Origin: Bifidobacterium apri
GTDB lineage: Bacteria; Actinomycetota; Actinomycetes; Actinomycetales; Bifidobacteriaceae
Length of the DNA: 64,000 nucleotides
Reading direction: 5' to 3'
Assembly: GCF_009299485.1 (NCBI RefSeq)
Contig: NZ_WBSO01000003.1
Span: forward strand, 235,669-299,668
Part shown: positions 41,394 to 50,323 of the stretch, one piece after another
How the letters are laid out: every line of letters starts with the position of its first letter
Position numbering within the stretch: position 1 is the stretch's first letter
The notes under the pieces: generated by a model
Databases searched by the model: none
Seen by the model: the letters and a program-made list of their open reading frames with translations, nothing else
Told to the model about the DNA's origin: nothing
Program-made: the position numbers and the translations under genes

Positions 41394-43523
41394 ATGGCTG
41401 AATCAACTGCCTCGCAGATCATCGACGCGGTCGGTGGTCCCGGCAATATCACAAGCCTGACGCACTGCGCCACCCGTCTGCGGTTCGAACTTGTCGACGC
41501 AGGCAAGGTGGACCAGAACCGCCTCGACCATATGAAGGGCGTGCTCGGAGCCGTCCCGCAAAGCGGCAACCGGTATCAGGTCGTCATCGGCGGCGGTGTC
41601 GCCTCCATGTACGACAGGATCATGCAGCTGCCTGAAATGGCCAATATCGGCGGCGGCGAAGTCAACAACGACGGCTCCAGGAAACTGTCGAACGCCGAAG
41701 TCAAGGCCCAGGAACGTTCCAAGGTCAAGGGCAAGCACGCGTGGGTCGACAACTTCTTCGAGTTCCTGTCCGACACGTTCCGCCCGATCATCAACGTGCT
41801 GCTCGGCGCGTCGCTGATCATCGCGATCCTCAACGTGCTGATCGCCTGCCATGTCATCACCAACGACACGGAAAGCCCGACCCTGCTGCTGTGCAAGGCC
41901 GCTTATGAAGGCGTGTTCTACTTCCTGCCGATTATGATCGCCTACAACGGCGCGAAGAAGCTGAAGGTCGACGGCTGGGTCGGCGCCACCATCATGGCGG
42001 CGTTGATGACCCCGCAGTTCATGGCCTTGTCCGCGCCTGACAAGTGGTCCGGCATCTTCGGCGACAAGAGCGGTCTGGCCGCGGCCAAGGGCGCCCTCCA
42101 CTGCGTGACCAACGCCACGCTGGGTACGCAGTCGTGCACCACCAAGGTGTTCGGTCTGCCGTTGCAGCTCAACGATTACTCCGGCTCCGTCTTCGTGCCG
42201 CTGTTCATGGTCGCCGTGCTCGCGCTTGTTTACAAGGCGCTGGAGCGGGTCATCCCTGACAGCGTGCAGATGGTGTTCGTGCCGTTCCTGTCCATGGTCA
42301 TCATGATCCCGATCACCGCGTTCCTGCTCGGCCCGCTGGGTGTGTGGGTCGGCAACGGCCTCGGTGTCGGCTTGGCTTGGCTCAACAACAACGCGCCGTT
42401 CATCTTCGCGATCCTCATTCCTATGCTTTATCCGTTCCTCGTGCCGCTCGGCCTGCACTGGCCGCTCAACGCCCTCATGCTGGTCAACATCAACACGCTG
42501 GGTTACGACTTCATCCAAGGCCCGATGGGCGTGTGGAACTTCGCCTGCTTCGGCGCGACCGCCGGTGTGCTGGTCATCGCGATGCGCGAGAAGAACGTCG
42601 ATATGCGTCAGACCGCGTTTGGCGCCCTGATGGCCGGCCTGCTTGGCGGCGTGTCCGAGCCGAGCCTGTACGGCATCCACCTGCGTTACAAGCTGGTGTA
42701 CAAGCGCATGCTGATCGGCTGCTTCGTCGGCGGCGTGGTCATCGCGATTCTCGGCTGGGTCTTCCCGTCCACCTTGGCTAACGGCCAGGTCGTGCATGGC
42801 GTGACCACCAATGCATTCGCCTTCACATCGCTGCTGACCATCCCGGTGTTCAGCCAGATGTGGGTTTATGCGATTGCTATCGCTGTCGCGTTCTTCCTGT
42901 CGATGTTCCTGATCATCACCCTCGACTATCGCACTCCTGAGCAGAAGGCCGCCGATCATGCGGTTGAAGCCCAGCAGGCGATGGATGAGACCCCCGCTGT
43001 GGCTGCTGATGCTCCGGCCGCCCAGTCCGACGCTGCTCCTGCGGCGCCTGCGACTGCTACGCTGACCGCCACCACGACGGTTGCCGCCCCGGTTGCCGGC
43101 CATGTCATCTCTCTTGATGACGCAGGCGATCCGGTGTTCGCATCCCGCGCGCTCGGTGAAGGCGTCGGTATCGAGCCTGTTGATTCCACCGTCTACGCTC
43201 CGGTGTCCGGCGTGCTGTCCACAGTCGCCGAAACCGGACACGCCTTCGGCATCAAGACCGATGATGGTGTCGAAGTGCTCGTGCACATCGGCATCGATAC
43301 GGTCAAGATGAACGGTGAAGGTTTCGCTCCGGTCGTGGCCAAAGGTCAGCGCGTCACTGTCGGCGATAAGCTGGTGACCGTGGACTTTGGTAAAGTCAAG
43401 GCAGCAGGTTTCAACACCGTCACTGTGATGACGGTTCTGAACACCGCGGCGCTTGGCGGTGTGACCCCGAAGACGGGGGTCGATGTCAAGCCGGGAGACG
43501 CCGTCCTGGAGATCTCCCGCTGA
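41394..43523 (+). CDS. PTS beta-glucoside-family transporter subunit IIBCA
   Basis: Takes up a beta-glucoside-type sugar with phosphorylation. All three PTS domains are in one 709-residue chain: IIB first, with the phosphocysteine in ITSLTHCATRLRFEL (Cys near 26); then IIC (about 110-510) with some ten membrane segments and the GVSEPSLYGIHLRYK motif; a Pro/Ala/Thr linker (about 530-560, AADAPAAQSDAAPAAPATAT); and IIA at the C-terminus with the phosphohistidine in VEVLVHIGIDTVKMNGEGF. The start at 41394 follows GGAAGGAAAG; an upstream extension of 125 codons runs over the leader terminator and is rejected. Induced through BglG antitermination. Sugar not determinable. Confidence 0.95.
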   Translation: MAESTASQIIDAVGGPGNITSLTHCATRLRFELVDAGKVDQNRLDHMKGVLGAVPQSGNRYQVVIGGGVASMYDRIMQLPEMANIGGGEVNNDGSRKLSNAEVKAQERSKVKGKHAWVDNFFEFLSDTFRPIINVLLGASLIIAILNVLIACHVITNDTESPTLLLCKAAYEGVFYFLPIMIAYNGAKKLKVDGWVGATIMAALMTPQFMALSAPDKWSGIFGDKSGLAAAKGALHCVTNATLGTQSCTTKVFGLPLQLNDYSGSVFVPLFMVAVLALVYKALERVIPDSVQMVFVPFLSMVIMIPITAFLLGPLGVWVGNGLGVGLAWLNNNAPFIFAILIPMLYPFLVPLGLHWPLNALMLVNINTLGYDFIQGPMGVWNFACFGATAGVLVIAMREKNVDMRQTAFGALMAGLLGGVSEPSLYGIHLRYKLVYKRMLIGCFVGGVVIAILGWVFPSTLANGQVVHGVTTNAFAFTSLLTIPVFSQMWVYAIAIAVAFFLSMFLIITLDYRTPEQKAADHAVEAQQAMDETPAVAADAPAAQSDAAPAAPATATLTATTTVAAPVAGHVISLDDAGDPVFASRALGEGVGIEPVDSTVYAPVSGVLSTVAETGHAFGIKTDDGVEVLVHIGIDTVKMNGEGFAPVVAKGQRVTVGDKLVTVDFGKVKAAGFNTVTVMTVLNTAALGGVTPKTGVDVKPGDAVLEISR

Positions 43524-43549
43524 ATTGTGGGCTGATCGGAAGGAACGCC

Positions 43550-44431
43550 GTGGATATTCTCCGCGTTTTCAACAACAATGTCGTGCTCGCGCGCGACGGC
43601 GGTCAAGAGGTGATCCTCACTGGTCGTGGGCTTGGTTTCAAAGCCAAGCCCGGCCAGAGGGTCGATGACGCCAAAGTTGTGCGGAAATTCGTTCCTTCCG
43701 ATGGCCGCGATCCGGATCATGTGGCCGAATTGCTTGCGGATATTCCTCCGGAGACGATTCGGCTGGTCACTGACGCCATGACGCGTGTGGGGCTCGGGCA
43801 GCAAGCCGAGGAGACGCCCACGCTCGTCATGGCGCTTGCTGACCATGTGGTCGGTGCTTTGCGTCGCGCCAAGCGCGGAGTGTCCATGGAATACCCGCTC
43901 GATGCGGAAGTCCGTTCCCTGTATGCCAGGGAGTATGTCCAGGGGGAGGCGCTGGTTTCGGCGCTCAACGACAGCCTGCATGGCGCATTGCCCCGCAGTG
44001 AGGCGGTGGCGTTCGCGTTGCATTTGGTCAACGCGGGCTTTTCGAATGGGGATTTGTCATATACGTACACCATGACGGGTGTGATTCAGCAGATGCTCGC
44101 CATTATCGAGAAGACCTATAATATTTCGCTCGGACGGCATAATGTCAGTGTCGGCCGGTTCATCACGCATCTGCGGTATCTGTTTGTGCGTATTTATCAA
44201 GGCCGTCAACTGGACAGCGAGCCTGAGCCGGTGATTGAAGCGATCAGGCAGTCCTATCCCGATCAGGTGCGGTGTGCACGGAAAATCGCCGATGTCGTTG
44301 CCATCCGATTGGGGGCAGAGTTGACGGCGGCGGAAATCGCCTATCTGGCATTGCATGTCGCCCGTGTGGTCTCTGATGTCGATGAGCAAGAACAGGCCGG
44401 CGTAGCGCCGTCGGGCCCGGAACGCAGCTAG
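43550..44431 (+). CDS. BglG/LicT family transcriptional antiterminator
   Basis: 293 residues with GTG start (AAGGAACGCC upstream). The N-terminal CAT RNA-binding domain is MDILRVFNNNVVLARDGGQEVILTGRGLGFKAKPGQRV. Two PRD domains follow (about 65-170 and 175-280), each with the conserved His signals: LADHVVGALRRAKRG near 98-112 in PRD1 and GRFITHLRYLFVRI plus AYLALHVARV in PRD2. Lies 26 bases after the PTS gene and should act on the RAT in that gene's leader, so the pair is autoregulated by its own transporter phosphorylation state. Confidence 0.95.
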   Translation: MDILRVFNNNVVLARDGGQEVILTGRGLGFKAKPGQRVDDAKVVRKFVPSDGRDPDHVAELLADIPPETIRLVTDAMTRVGLGQQAEETPTLVMALADHVVGALRRAKRGVSMEYPLDAEVRSLYAREYVQGEALVSALNDSLHGALPRSEAVAFALHLVNAGFSNGDLSYTYTMTGVIQQMLAIIEKTYNISLGRHNVSVGRFITHLRYLFVRIYQGRQLDSEPEPVIEAIRQSYPDQVRCARKIADVVAIRLGAELTAAEIAYLALHVARVVSDVDEQEQAGVAPSGPERS

Positions 44432-44524
44432 TCGACACGTGGCACGGGGCGGTCGTCGCCCTCCGTCTGCGCCGATTCGTGGCATCGGGCGAAAGCTGGA
44501 TGCCGGGAGCGCGCTCCGGCGTTT

Positions 44525-45778
44525 TCATGCGCCGACAGTGGCTTCGGCAAGAGACAGACTTGTTTGGGGTTGTGCTACGGACCGTTCTTGATATCGTGAC
44601 GGGGAGGTTGTCGTTGACTTGTCGCGGAGTTGGGCGGATGCCGTCGCCGTTGCCGCACCCGGCGCGCTGGCTTTGGCGGGATCGCTTTCCGGTGCGCGCA
44701 CGGTCAACGATTGCTTGTCGACGGTGATGAGAATATGCCGGGTACGGCCGAGCATATCACCATCCACCTCCGCGAGCGCCGGCTTTTCAAGCTTGATTTC
44801 GGCACTGACGCCCTGCATCTGTTCGATGGTCGAATTCGTGGACAGCGGACTTTGCTGCGGCTTCTTGGTGATGGTCTGATGAACCACATCATTGAACAGG
44901 TTCGCCCATCCGAGCAGTCCTCCGGATGTGTCGATGATTTCGAAGTCAAGCAGCCCGTCGTCATAGGAAGCGCTGGGCATCAGCGAAAATACCGGTATTT
45001 CGCCGCAATTGCCCGCCATCAACGTGCGGAATACCAGTCCTTCGACGGTGTGCGTGTTGCCCTGCGCATCCGTCACGGTCACATCGGCCTTGAATTTCGG
45101 TGTGAACAGGTTCTTCGCCCCGCTGACGAAGTAGGCCAGCCAGCTGATGTTCTTCTTGAGTTTCGGGTCGGTTTCCTCGATCATCTGCGCGTCGAAACCG
45201 ACACCGCCGATGATCATGAACGCATGCGGATGATCTTCATTCGGATCATCCAACAGGGACAGGCGCCCGACATCGACTTTCCTGGAACCATGGGATGTGG
45301 CGATGGTCAGCGCCGCCTCGAAATCGTCCACGGGAATGTTGAGATTCCGAGCGAACAGATTACCTGTGCCGATCGGCAGGATGCCCATCGCATGTTCGCT
45401 GCCGGACATGGCGCTCGCCACCGTGCGAACCGTGCCGTCGCCGCCGACCGCGATGACGACATCCGCGCCGTGTCCAAGCGCTTCGAGCGCGCATGCGCGG
45501 CCGTCTTTGTCGAGCTGCGTGTCGATGAACTCGATTTGTTTGATGCCTTTGCTTTCGCAGAACGACTTGATTTGGCGTCTGCGCTGATCCGCCTGCGGCT
45601 TGGACGGATTGATGATGAACGCGTAATGGACTTGGTCGTCCTCACGCTGCTCAAGCACTTTGGCGACATGCCGGCGGCGCAGCCGGCGCACGAGGAAGAA
45701 TACGGCGATACCGATCGCTACGACGGCGATGATGATTGCGATAACAACAACCGCTATGGGCATCTTGGACGACTGCAT
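44525..45778 (-). CDS. Membrane-anchored diacylglycerol kinase-like lipid kinase
   Basis: 417 residues from the ATG at 45778. An N-terminal membrane helix (PIAVVVIAIIIAVVAIGIAVFFLV) is followed by an Arg-rich stop sequence and the DAGK catalytic domain, beginning YAFIINPSKPQ, with the nucleotide loop VVIAVGGDGTVRTVASAM near 130 and GILPIGTGNLFARNL near 155-169. The second half has the GGVGFDAQM block and a beta-sandwich domain ending in a Ser/Ala/Thr-rich tail. Fits the DgkB/YegS group; a membrane anchor at the front is unusual for them. Divergent from serS. Confidence 0.88.
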   Translation of the reverse strand: MQSSKMPIAVVVIAIIIAVVAIGIAVFFLVRRLRRRHVAKVLEQREDDQVHYAFIINPSKPQADQRRRQIKSFCESKGIKQIEFIDTQLDKDGRACALEALGHGADVVIAVGGDGTVRTVASAMSGSEHAMGILPIGTGNLFARNLNIPVDDFEAALTIATSHGSRKVDVGRLSLLDDPNEDHPHAFMIIGGVGFDAQMIEETDPKLKKNISWLAYFVSGAKNLFTPKFKADVTVTDAQGNTHTVEGLVFRTLMAGNCGEIPVFSLMPSASYDDGLLDFEIIDTSGGLLGWANLFNDVVHQTITKKPQQSPLSTNSTIEQMQGVSAEIKLEKPALAEVDGDMLGRTRHILITVDKQSLTVRAPESDPAKASAPGAATATASAQLRDKSTTTSPSRYQERSVAQPQTSLSLAEATVGA

Positions 45779-45923
45779 AATGCCTATTCTTATCGGTTTT
45801 ACTGGGATGTCTATGGGCAAATCTCGAGAATTTGACGGTCCCTCCACGAAATGCGCGCGCACTGATAACGGTGTCGCATAGAGGGGTCTGTGATGTGTCT
45901 GCTTGCCGCATTAGTCTTGAACT

Positions 45924-47210
45924 ATGCTTGATATTCAATTCATTCGCGAACACCCGGACATTGTGAAGGAATCCCAGCGCAAGCGCGGGGAGTCCGTCGA
46001 ACTTGTCGACGAGGTGCTCCGCTCCGACGAGACCCGTCGCGAGTCGCTCAAGGCCTTCGAAGCCGCGCGTGCCGAACAGAAGGACATGGGCAAGAAGATC
46101 GCCACCGCAGCCCCCGAAGACAAGGCGAAGATCATCGCCCAGACCAAGGAACTGTCCAACAAGGTCGCCGAATACAAGGACACCGCTGACAAGGCGGCTG
46201 CCGACTATACGACCGCGATGTGGAAACTCAGCAACATCGTCGAATCCGAAGCCCCGGAGGGCGGCGAAGACGATTATGTGGTCGTCAAGAAGGTCGGCAC
46301 CATTCGCGATTTCGCCGCGGAAGGTTTCGAACCGAAGAACCATCTCGAGCTCGGTGAGGGCGTCGCCGGCATCGATATGAAGCGTGGCGTCAAGGTTTCC
46401 GGCTCCCGCTTCTACTTCCTGCGTGGCGCGGTCGCCCGCCTGCAGATCGCCATGCTCACCATGGCTGTCGACCAGGCTGAGGAACACGGCTTCACACTCG
46501 CCATCACCCCGACGCTGGTGCGCCCCGAAGTCATGGCCGGAACCGGCTTCCTCAACTCCCATGCGGACGAGATCTACCGTCTGCGCGAGCCTGATGACCA
46601 GTATCTGGTCGGCACGTCCGAGGTCGCGCTCGCCGGCATGCATGAGAATGAGATTCTCAACCTCGACAACGGCCCGCTGCGCTACTGCGGTTGGTCCAGC
46701 TGCTACCGCCGTGAGGCTGGCGCCGCAGGCAAGGACACGATGGGTATCATCCGCGTCCACCAGTTCGACAAGGTCGAGATGTTCGTTTACTGCAAGCAGG
46801 AGAACTCCCGCGCCGAGCATCAGCACCTGTTGCAGATGGAGCAGGAGATGCTGGGCAAGGTCGAAGTGCCGTATCGCATTATCGACACTGCTGCCGGCGA
46901 TCTGGGCGCTTCAGCCGCGCGCAAGTTCGATTGCGAAGCTTGGGTGCCGACGCAGAACCGCTACCGTGAGCTCACGTCCACGTCGAACTGCACCGAATAC
47001 CAGGCTCGTCGTCTTAACATCCGCGAGCGCACTGAGGACGGTTCCACCCGTGCAGTGTCCACGCTCAACGGCACGCTCGCCACGACACGCTGGCTGGTCG
47101 CGATCCTCGAGAATCATCAGCAGGCTGACGGTTCCATCGAGATTCCGAAGGCCATGCGTCCGTACATGGGCGGCAAGGAAGTCATTGAACCGCGCAAGTG
47201 GGAGGCCTGA
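45924..47210 (+). CDS. serS: Seryl-tRNA synthetase
   Basis: Class II synthetase charging tRNA-Ser. N-terminal coiled-coil arm at residues 30-105 (long heptads rich in Lys/Glu/Ala), then the catalytic core with motif 2 YCGWSSCYRREAGAAGKDTMGIIRVHQFDKVEMF near 255-288 and motif 3 NGTLATTRWLVAILENHQ near 385-402. Length 428 is normal. It ends 100 bases before a tRNA-Ser gene, its own substrate. Confidence 0.97.
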   Translation: MLDIQFIREHPDIVKESQRKRGESVELVDEVLRSDETRRESLKAFEAARAEQKDMGKKIATAAPEDKAKIIAQTKELSNKVAEYKDTADKAAADYTTAMWKLSNIVESEAPEGGEDDYVVVKKVGTIRDFAAEGFEPKNHLELGEGVAGIDMKRGVKVSGSRFYFLRGAVARLQIAMLTMAVDQAEEHGFTLAITPTLVRPEVMAGTGFLNSHADEIYRLREPDDQYLVGTSEVALAGMHENEILNLDNGPLRYCGWSSCYRREAGAAGKDTMGIIRVHQFDKVEMFVYCKQENSRAEHQHLLQMEQEMLGKVEVPYRIIDTAAGDLGASAARKFDCEAWVPTQNRYRELTSTSNCTEYQARRLNIRERTEDGSTRAVSTLNGTLATTRWLVAILENHQQADGSIEIPKAMRPYMGGKEVIEPRKWEA

Positions 47211-47310
47211 GTCTCGCATTCGTGTTCGCACGCTGATATCGATGAACAGGTGCGGGTTCTGCCAAATGCAGACCTCGTGGTAGACTTCAAGATTGTGCGT
47301 GCGAACGCAT

Positions 47311-47395
47311 GGACAGGTGTCCGAGCGGTCTATGGAGACGGTCTTGAAAACCGTTGTGGTGCAAGCCACCGCGAGTTCGAATCTCGCCCTGTCCG
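47311..47395 (+). tRNA. tRNA-Ser (anticodon TGA)
   Basis: 85 bases with a long variable arm, as in all type II serine tRNAs. Acceptor arms GGACAGG / CCTGTCC pair fully, the anticodon loop CTTGAAA (47343-47349) carries TGA at 47345-47347, and the T arm reads GCGAGTTCGAATCTCGC. CCA is not encoded. Confidence 0.97.
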
Positions 47396-47400
47396 CAATA

Positions 47401-47433
47401 CCCCGTGGAGTCCACTCCACGGGGTTTCTTGTT
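47401..47433 (+). terminator. Terminator of tRNA-Ser
   Basis: 11-bp stem CCCCGTGGAGT / ACTCCACGGGG with a CC loop, followed by TTTCTTGTT. Confidence 0.92.
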
Positions 47434-47447
47434 ATCAAGCCGAACCG

Positions 47448-47759
47448 GGGTTAAATGACAAAATGTGTGTTTTATTCCGGCGTGTCAAGGTAGCGTCATT
47501 GGCGCATCCTGCTCGGTGGGCCCTGGCGTCAAGCCCCCATCCGTGTGAATGTCGGTGTCATATCCCTTCTACCGGTTGCTATTTGGAGGGTGTCTGGGAT
47601 GATGTCCTTTCGCCTGTCATCTGAAACCGCTGGATCAGGTTTTCCGGAAAAGTCAAGCAGGGACGCCGATAATGCCCCGGATCCAAAATCACTCCGCGAC
47701 ACGCCTTGCGGCAGTAGGGATAAGCGGCAGAATAAAACACACATTTTGTCATTTAACCC
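47448..47759. mobile_element. 312-bp MITE with 30-bp perfect terminal inverted repeats
   Basis: The ends 47448-47477 (GGGTTAAATGACAAAATGTG and on) and 47730-47759 are exact reverse complements over 30 bases. The interior of about 250 bases has no supportable gene. It is therefore a non-autonomous element whose transposase must come from a related full-length IS. Flanking octamers (CCGAACCG and GAAAACCG) are similar but not identical, so a target duplication is doubtful. Confidence 0.8.
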
Positions 47760-47805
47760 GAAAACCGCGCGGTTCCAGCGGTTTCACGGTGCTTCCCGCC
47801 GGCCG

Positions 47806-47999
47806 TCCTCACAAACTGTTGACGCTGGGCCGGGGTGTGGCGTAACCAGATTGTGTGGTACGCCGTCTGATGGGATGCCGAGCCGTTTGATGCCGCTGTC
47901 TGTCCTTACAAACTGTTGATGCTGGGCCGGGGTGTGGTGTAACCGGATTGTGTGGTACGCCGTCTGGCGGGGTGCCGAGCCGTTTGTTGCCGCCTGATG
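47806..47999. repeat. Two tandem copies of a 97-bp repeat
   Basis: Units start near 47806 and 47903; both contain ACAAACTGTTGA(C/T)GCTGGGCC and TTGTGTGGTACGCCGTCTG. On the minus strand the units read RLGIPSDGVPHNLVTPHPGP-like peptide, but in different frames and without a start, so no gene is called. Confidence 0.75.
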
Positions 48000-48101
48000 C
48001 AATGCTTCCGCAATGCTCGACTTGCATCCTGCCGCGCCGCCGGGCTGCACCGCTAAGCCGCCACGCCCGCTGTGACACAGGCCGTACCATTCGGCAGTCC
48101 T

Positions 48102-48132
48102 TCCGGCGACACGGTGGCTGATGCATCCGCGG
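48102..48132 (+). repeat. 31-bp direct repeat flanking the foreign block, left copy
   Basis: TCCGGCGACACGGTG then GCTGATGCATCCGCGG. It recurs at 52693-52724 with one extra base. Together the two copies bracket the deleted IS and the whole Firmicutes-type remnant. Confidence 0.85.
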
Positions 48133-48154
48133 TGAACCCCAACAGCGCATCTGA

Positions 48155-48692
48155 GGCATATAGGAACCAAAGTTATTGCTGATAATCCCCGCGGGCGTTG
48201 TGGCCGTAAGTGTGTCGGGGTGTCGGACTTGGTTCCTGTGTCTTCATGGAGTGATGAGGACACGATCGAACAGGGCCCCGGAGTGTGGATTGTGCGGGTC
48301 GAGGATGAAGAAGAACGGCCATGACCGGCTCGGGCGCCAACGCTGGATGTGTCCGGGTTGCAGGACGACGGGCGCGACACGCGGCCTTCCCAGACGACAC
48401 CGTGTCCTCGCAGGCGAATGGGCATGCTACATGAAGAGCGCCAAGCCGGATCGCCATACCGGACGGCATCGATGCCCAATTCCGCAACCGACCACACCGT
48501 CCAAAATGAACGCCACGACTGTTCAGAAATAGTGACGAAACCGTCCACATCTAAGTGAACACAAACAACAGACGGAACCTTCGACGGAGACGCCCCGGAA
48601 CCCGGCACCTCAATCGAATGACTGACCTGCACATGCCCGTCTTGAACACCTGAACGAGAAGTCTAAAGCAATGACTTTGGTTCCTATATGCC
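48155..48692. mobile_element. Deleted insertion sequence with 26-bp inverted ends
   Basis: The termini GGCATATAGGAACCAAAGT-TATTGCT (48155-48180) and 48667-48692 pair with a single mismatch. At 538 bp the element keeps only the start of a transposase gene, so it is an internally deleted copy. The flanks GCATCTGA and GCGAAGTC show no target duplication. Its right end abuts the truncated relaxase gene. Confidence 0.75.
48254..48532 (+). pseudogene. Transposase N-terminal remnant (zinc-ribbon type, IS1249/IS256-like)
   Basis: Begins MRTRSNRAPECGLCGSRMKK and continues NGHDRLGRQRWMCPGCRTTGATR: a CxxC...CxxC zinc ribbon found at the front of IS1249-type transposases. After about 45 residues the similarity ends and the frame runs on through unrelated sequence, so the catalytic DDE part is missing. 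Confidence 0.7.
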
Positions 48693-48717
48693 GCGAAGTC
48701 AACCACCATGCCCCGGC

Positions 48718-49059
48718 TCACAAACTGCCCAATAAAAATTGCCTTGCAAGAGCGATGTTTTCCTCAAGGGAGAGCTCATTCTGCAAGGCAATGTCAAAGA
48801 TGTATGCAAGCTGAGCGTTCTTTCCACGCTCGGCTTTTTCCACGGCGTTCCATAGTGTTTGACGGTCTGCGTATTCGGGCGGTGCATGGGACGGCAGGAG
48901 AATGTCGGAACAGATCACGCCGCCCTTACGGGTGTAGTCGCTGTACTCGCCATAATACTTGCTATACAAACGCTCTCTGGCTCGATAAGCGGCAGAAGCA
49001 ATAACGGACTGTCCTGCGCTTCGTTTGGTCTGTGTGACACTCATATGGAATAGTGGCAT
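48718..49059 (-). pseudogene. MobA/MobL relaxase, N-terminal fragment
   Basis: 113 residues of the N-terminus of a Firmicutes-type mobilization relaxase: FHMSVTQTKRSAGQSVIASAAYRARERLYSKYYGEYSDYTRKGGV, then ILLPSHAPPEYADRQTLWNAVEKAE. A full-length relaxase has several hundred residues; this one stops near 48718, 26 bases from the end of the deleted IS, which probably removed the rest. In an intact element it nicks at oriT for transfer. Confidence 0.88.
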
Positions 49060-49064
49060 TGACG

Positions 49065-49388
49065 TTCATCTGCTTTTCTCTGTTGACTTTACTGATATGG
49101 GTAATCGCCATGTGTCGGACGGCTCGCTGAACTTCGGACAGAGAAAAAAAGATGTACTCCATCAGCTCTGTTATTCCGGTGTGTGTGAGATCTTTGACCT
49201 CCGGGGCAAGACTCTCAATCGTGCCGCCCGGATTTGCAAGGGCGGTGGGTGCGCTTTTGTCTCTCGCCTTTCTCCAGATACTTCTTTCGGTTTTCCGGAC
49301 GCTCCAGCTTGTGCTGTTCCCGTGCAAGCCGCGTCTCGGCTCTCTCCTTATCGGCTCGTAGTTGTTCGAGGGTTTTCGGTTTTGCCAT
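49065..49388 (-). pseudogene. DUF3847 protein gene, frameshifted
   Basis: From the ATG at 49388 (GGAG upstream) the frame reads MAKPKTLEQLRADKERAETR and continues LAREQHKLERPENRKKYLEKGERQKRTHR, the DUF3847 protein that accompanies MobA/MobL in Firmicutes elements. Near 49240 the frame shifts, and the family sequence continues in another frame as NPGGTIESLAPEVKDLTHTGITELMEYIF and SEVQRAVRHMAI. It is thus broken in the middle. Confidence 0.8.
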
Positions 49389-49493
49389 GTTGTTTGATCT
49401 CCTTTTTTGAAAATGGGGATAAAAAAAAGACCGTCAACTGTTCACAGATTGCGACCAGTAAACGGTCAGTTTTTTGGTATTCAGTTTTTCAAA

Positions 49494-49539
49494 CTTGCTG
49501 GCGGCGAACGGTTTGTCAAAACCGTTCGCCGCCAGCAAG
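49494..49539. repeat. 21-bp perfect inverted repeat
   Basis: CTTGCTGGCGGCGAACGGTTT and its complement around a GTCA loop. Such hairpins occur between genes of these mobile elements; it may end transcription toward the acetyltransferase genes or from them. Confidence 0.8.
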
Positions 49540-49768
49540 TCCACAAGGGATAGACGCACAAGCGTCGCATGGGAGTGTAGCTCCCTTGACGGAAGATCGT
49601 GACGAAACGTTCTTGGTCATGTAGTTTTCTTCTGCTGACGGAGAATGAAGCTCCGCAGGACACACTACTCCCGAAAGAAAGTATAGAAGTGCACCCTTTA
49701 GTTCCTAAGGGGATTGTATCAGCTCGACAAACTGGAAGTCATCTTTACGTTGTACTGCCTTTTTATAC

Positions 49769-50291
49769 TTACACTAAGTATTTTTCAAGGCATACTAACT
49801 GCACATCAGGAATACCGTTAAATACACATTTTACAACACCAATTTCTTCATATCCCAACTTTCGATATAAATTTCTTGTCTTTGCGTTTCGCACATTTGT
49901 GTCCATGCGCAGTGCGATACAATTATGCCGCTTTGCATAATTTTCATAAAATGCTACGAATGCCTTACCGTACCCTTTACTCTTTTGGTATGGGTCAACT
50001 GCCAAACCATGCAGTACCATGATTTCATTGTCTTTTGCACTATGTTTCCATGTTGCATACTTGTATTCATCCGCCTGGATTTGATTGATGATAGCTACCG
50101 CTACAATTTTGCCTTCGTCCTCCATGACGAATAAATCTTTCGCTCCAAAGCATCTTCAGCTGTTTTTCTGGTCGGATGTATATTTCGAATCCAACCAATT
50201 GTAGTCAATTCCTTTTCTTCCTCATCGTGTATGTTTCCATATATTTTTCGATACTATCTATATCATTTGTTGTTGCTCCCTGTATTTCCAT
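49769..50291 (-). pseudogene. GNAT-family acetyltransferase, frameshifted at the 5' end
   Basis: The C-terminal 118 residues are intact and carry the acetyl-CoA site VLHGLAVDPYQKSKGYGKAFVAFYENYAKR, then NVRNAKTRNLYRKLGYEEIG. The N-terminal part starts at the ATG at 50291 (MEIQGATTNDIDSIEKYMET), stops after 28 codons, and resumes in other frames (TIGWIRNIHPTRKTAEDALE). Two frameshifts are needed to restore it. Strongly A+T-rich, unlike the chromosome. Confidence 0.8.
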
Positions 50292-50323
50292 TATCATAAT
50301 AACATCTCCTGCCACAAATTTGT

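Noticed and set aside
41403..43286. 627-codon open frame opposite the PTS gene
   Set aside because: His/Arg/Asp-rich antisense shadow of a well-conserved PTS IIBCA gene.
47311..47395. tRNA-Ser as attachment site of an integrated element
   Set aside because: No duplicate of the tRNA 3' end is seen in the downstream 5 kb, and the foreign block is bracketed instead by a repeat starting at 48102.
47806..47999. Possible CRISPR array
   Set aside because: Only two units of 97 bp, no short repeat/spacer alternation, and no cas genes in the window.
47784..48632. 282-codon minus frame over the tandem repeats and deleted IS
   Set aside because: Crosses the end of the IS and both repeat units in inconsistent frames; no ribosome site or conserved domain.
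49481..49663. 60-codon frame (MSCGASFSVSRRKLHDQERF...) in the mobile remnant
   Set aside because: Runs through the 21-bp inverted repeat and reads as a spurious Cys/Arg/Trp-rich peptide commonly mis-annotated in such elements.
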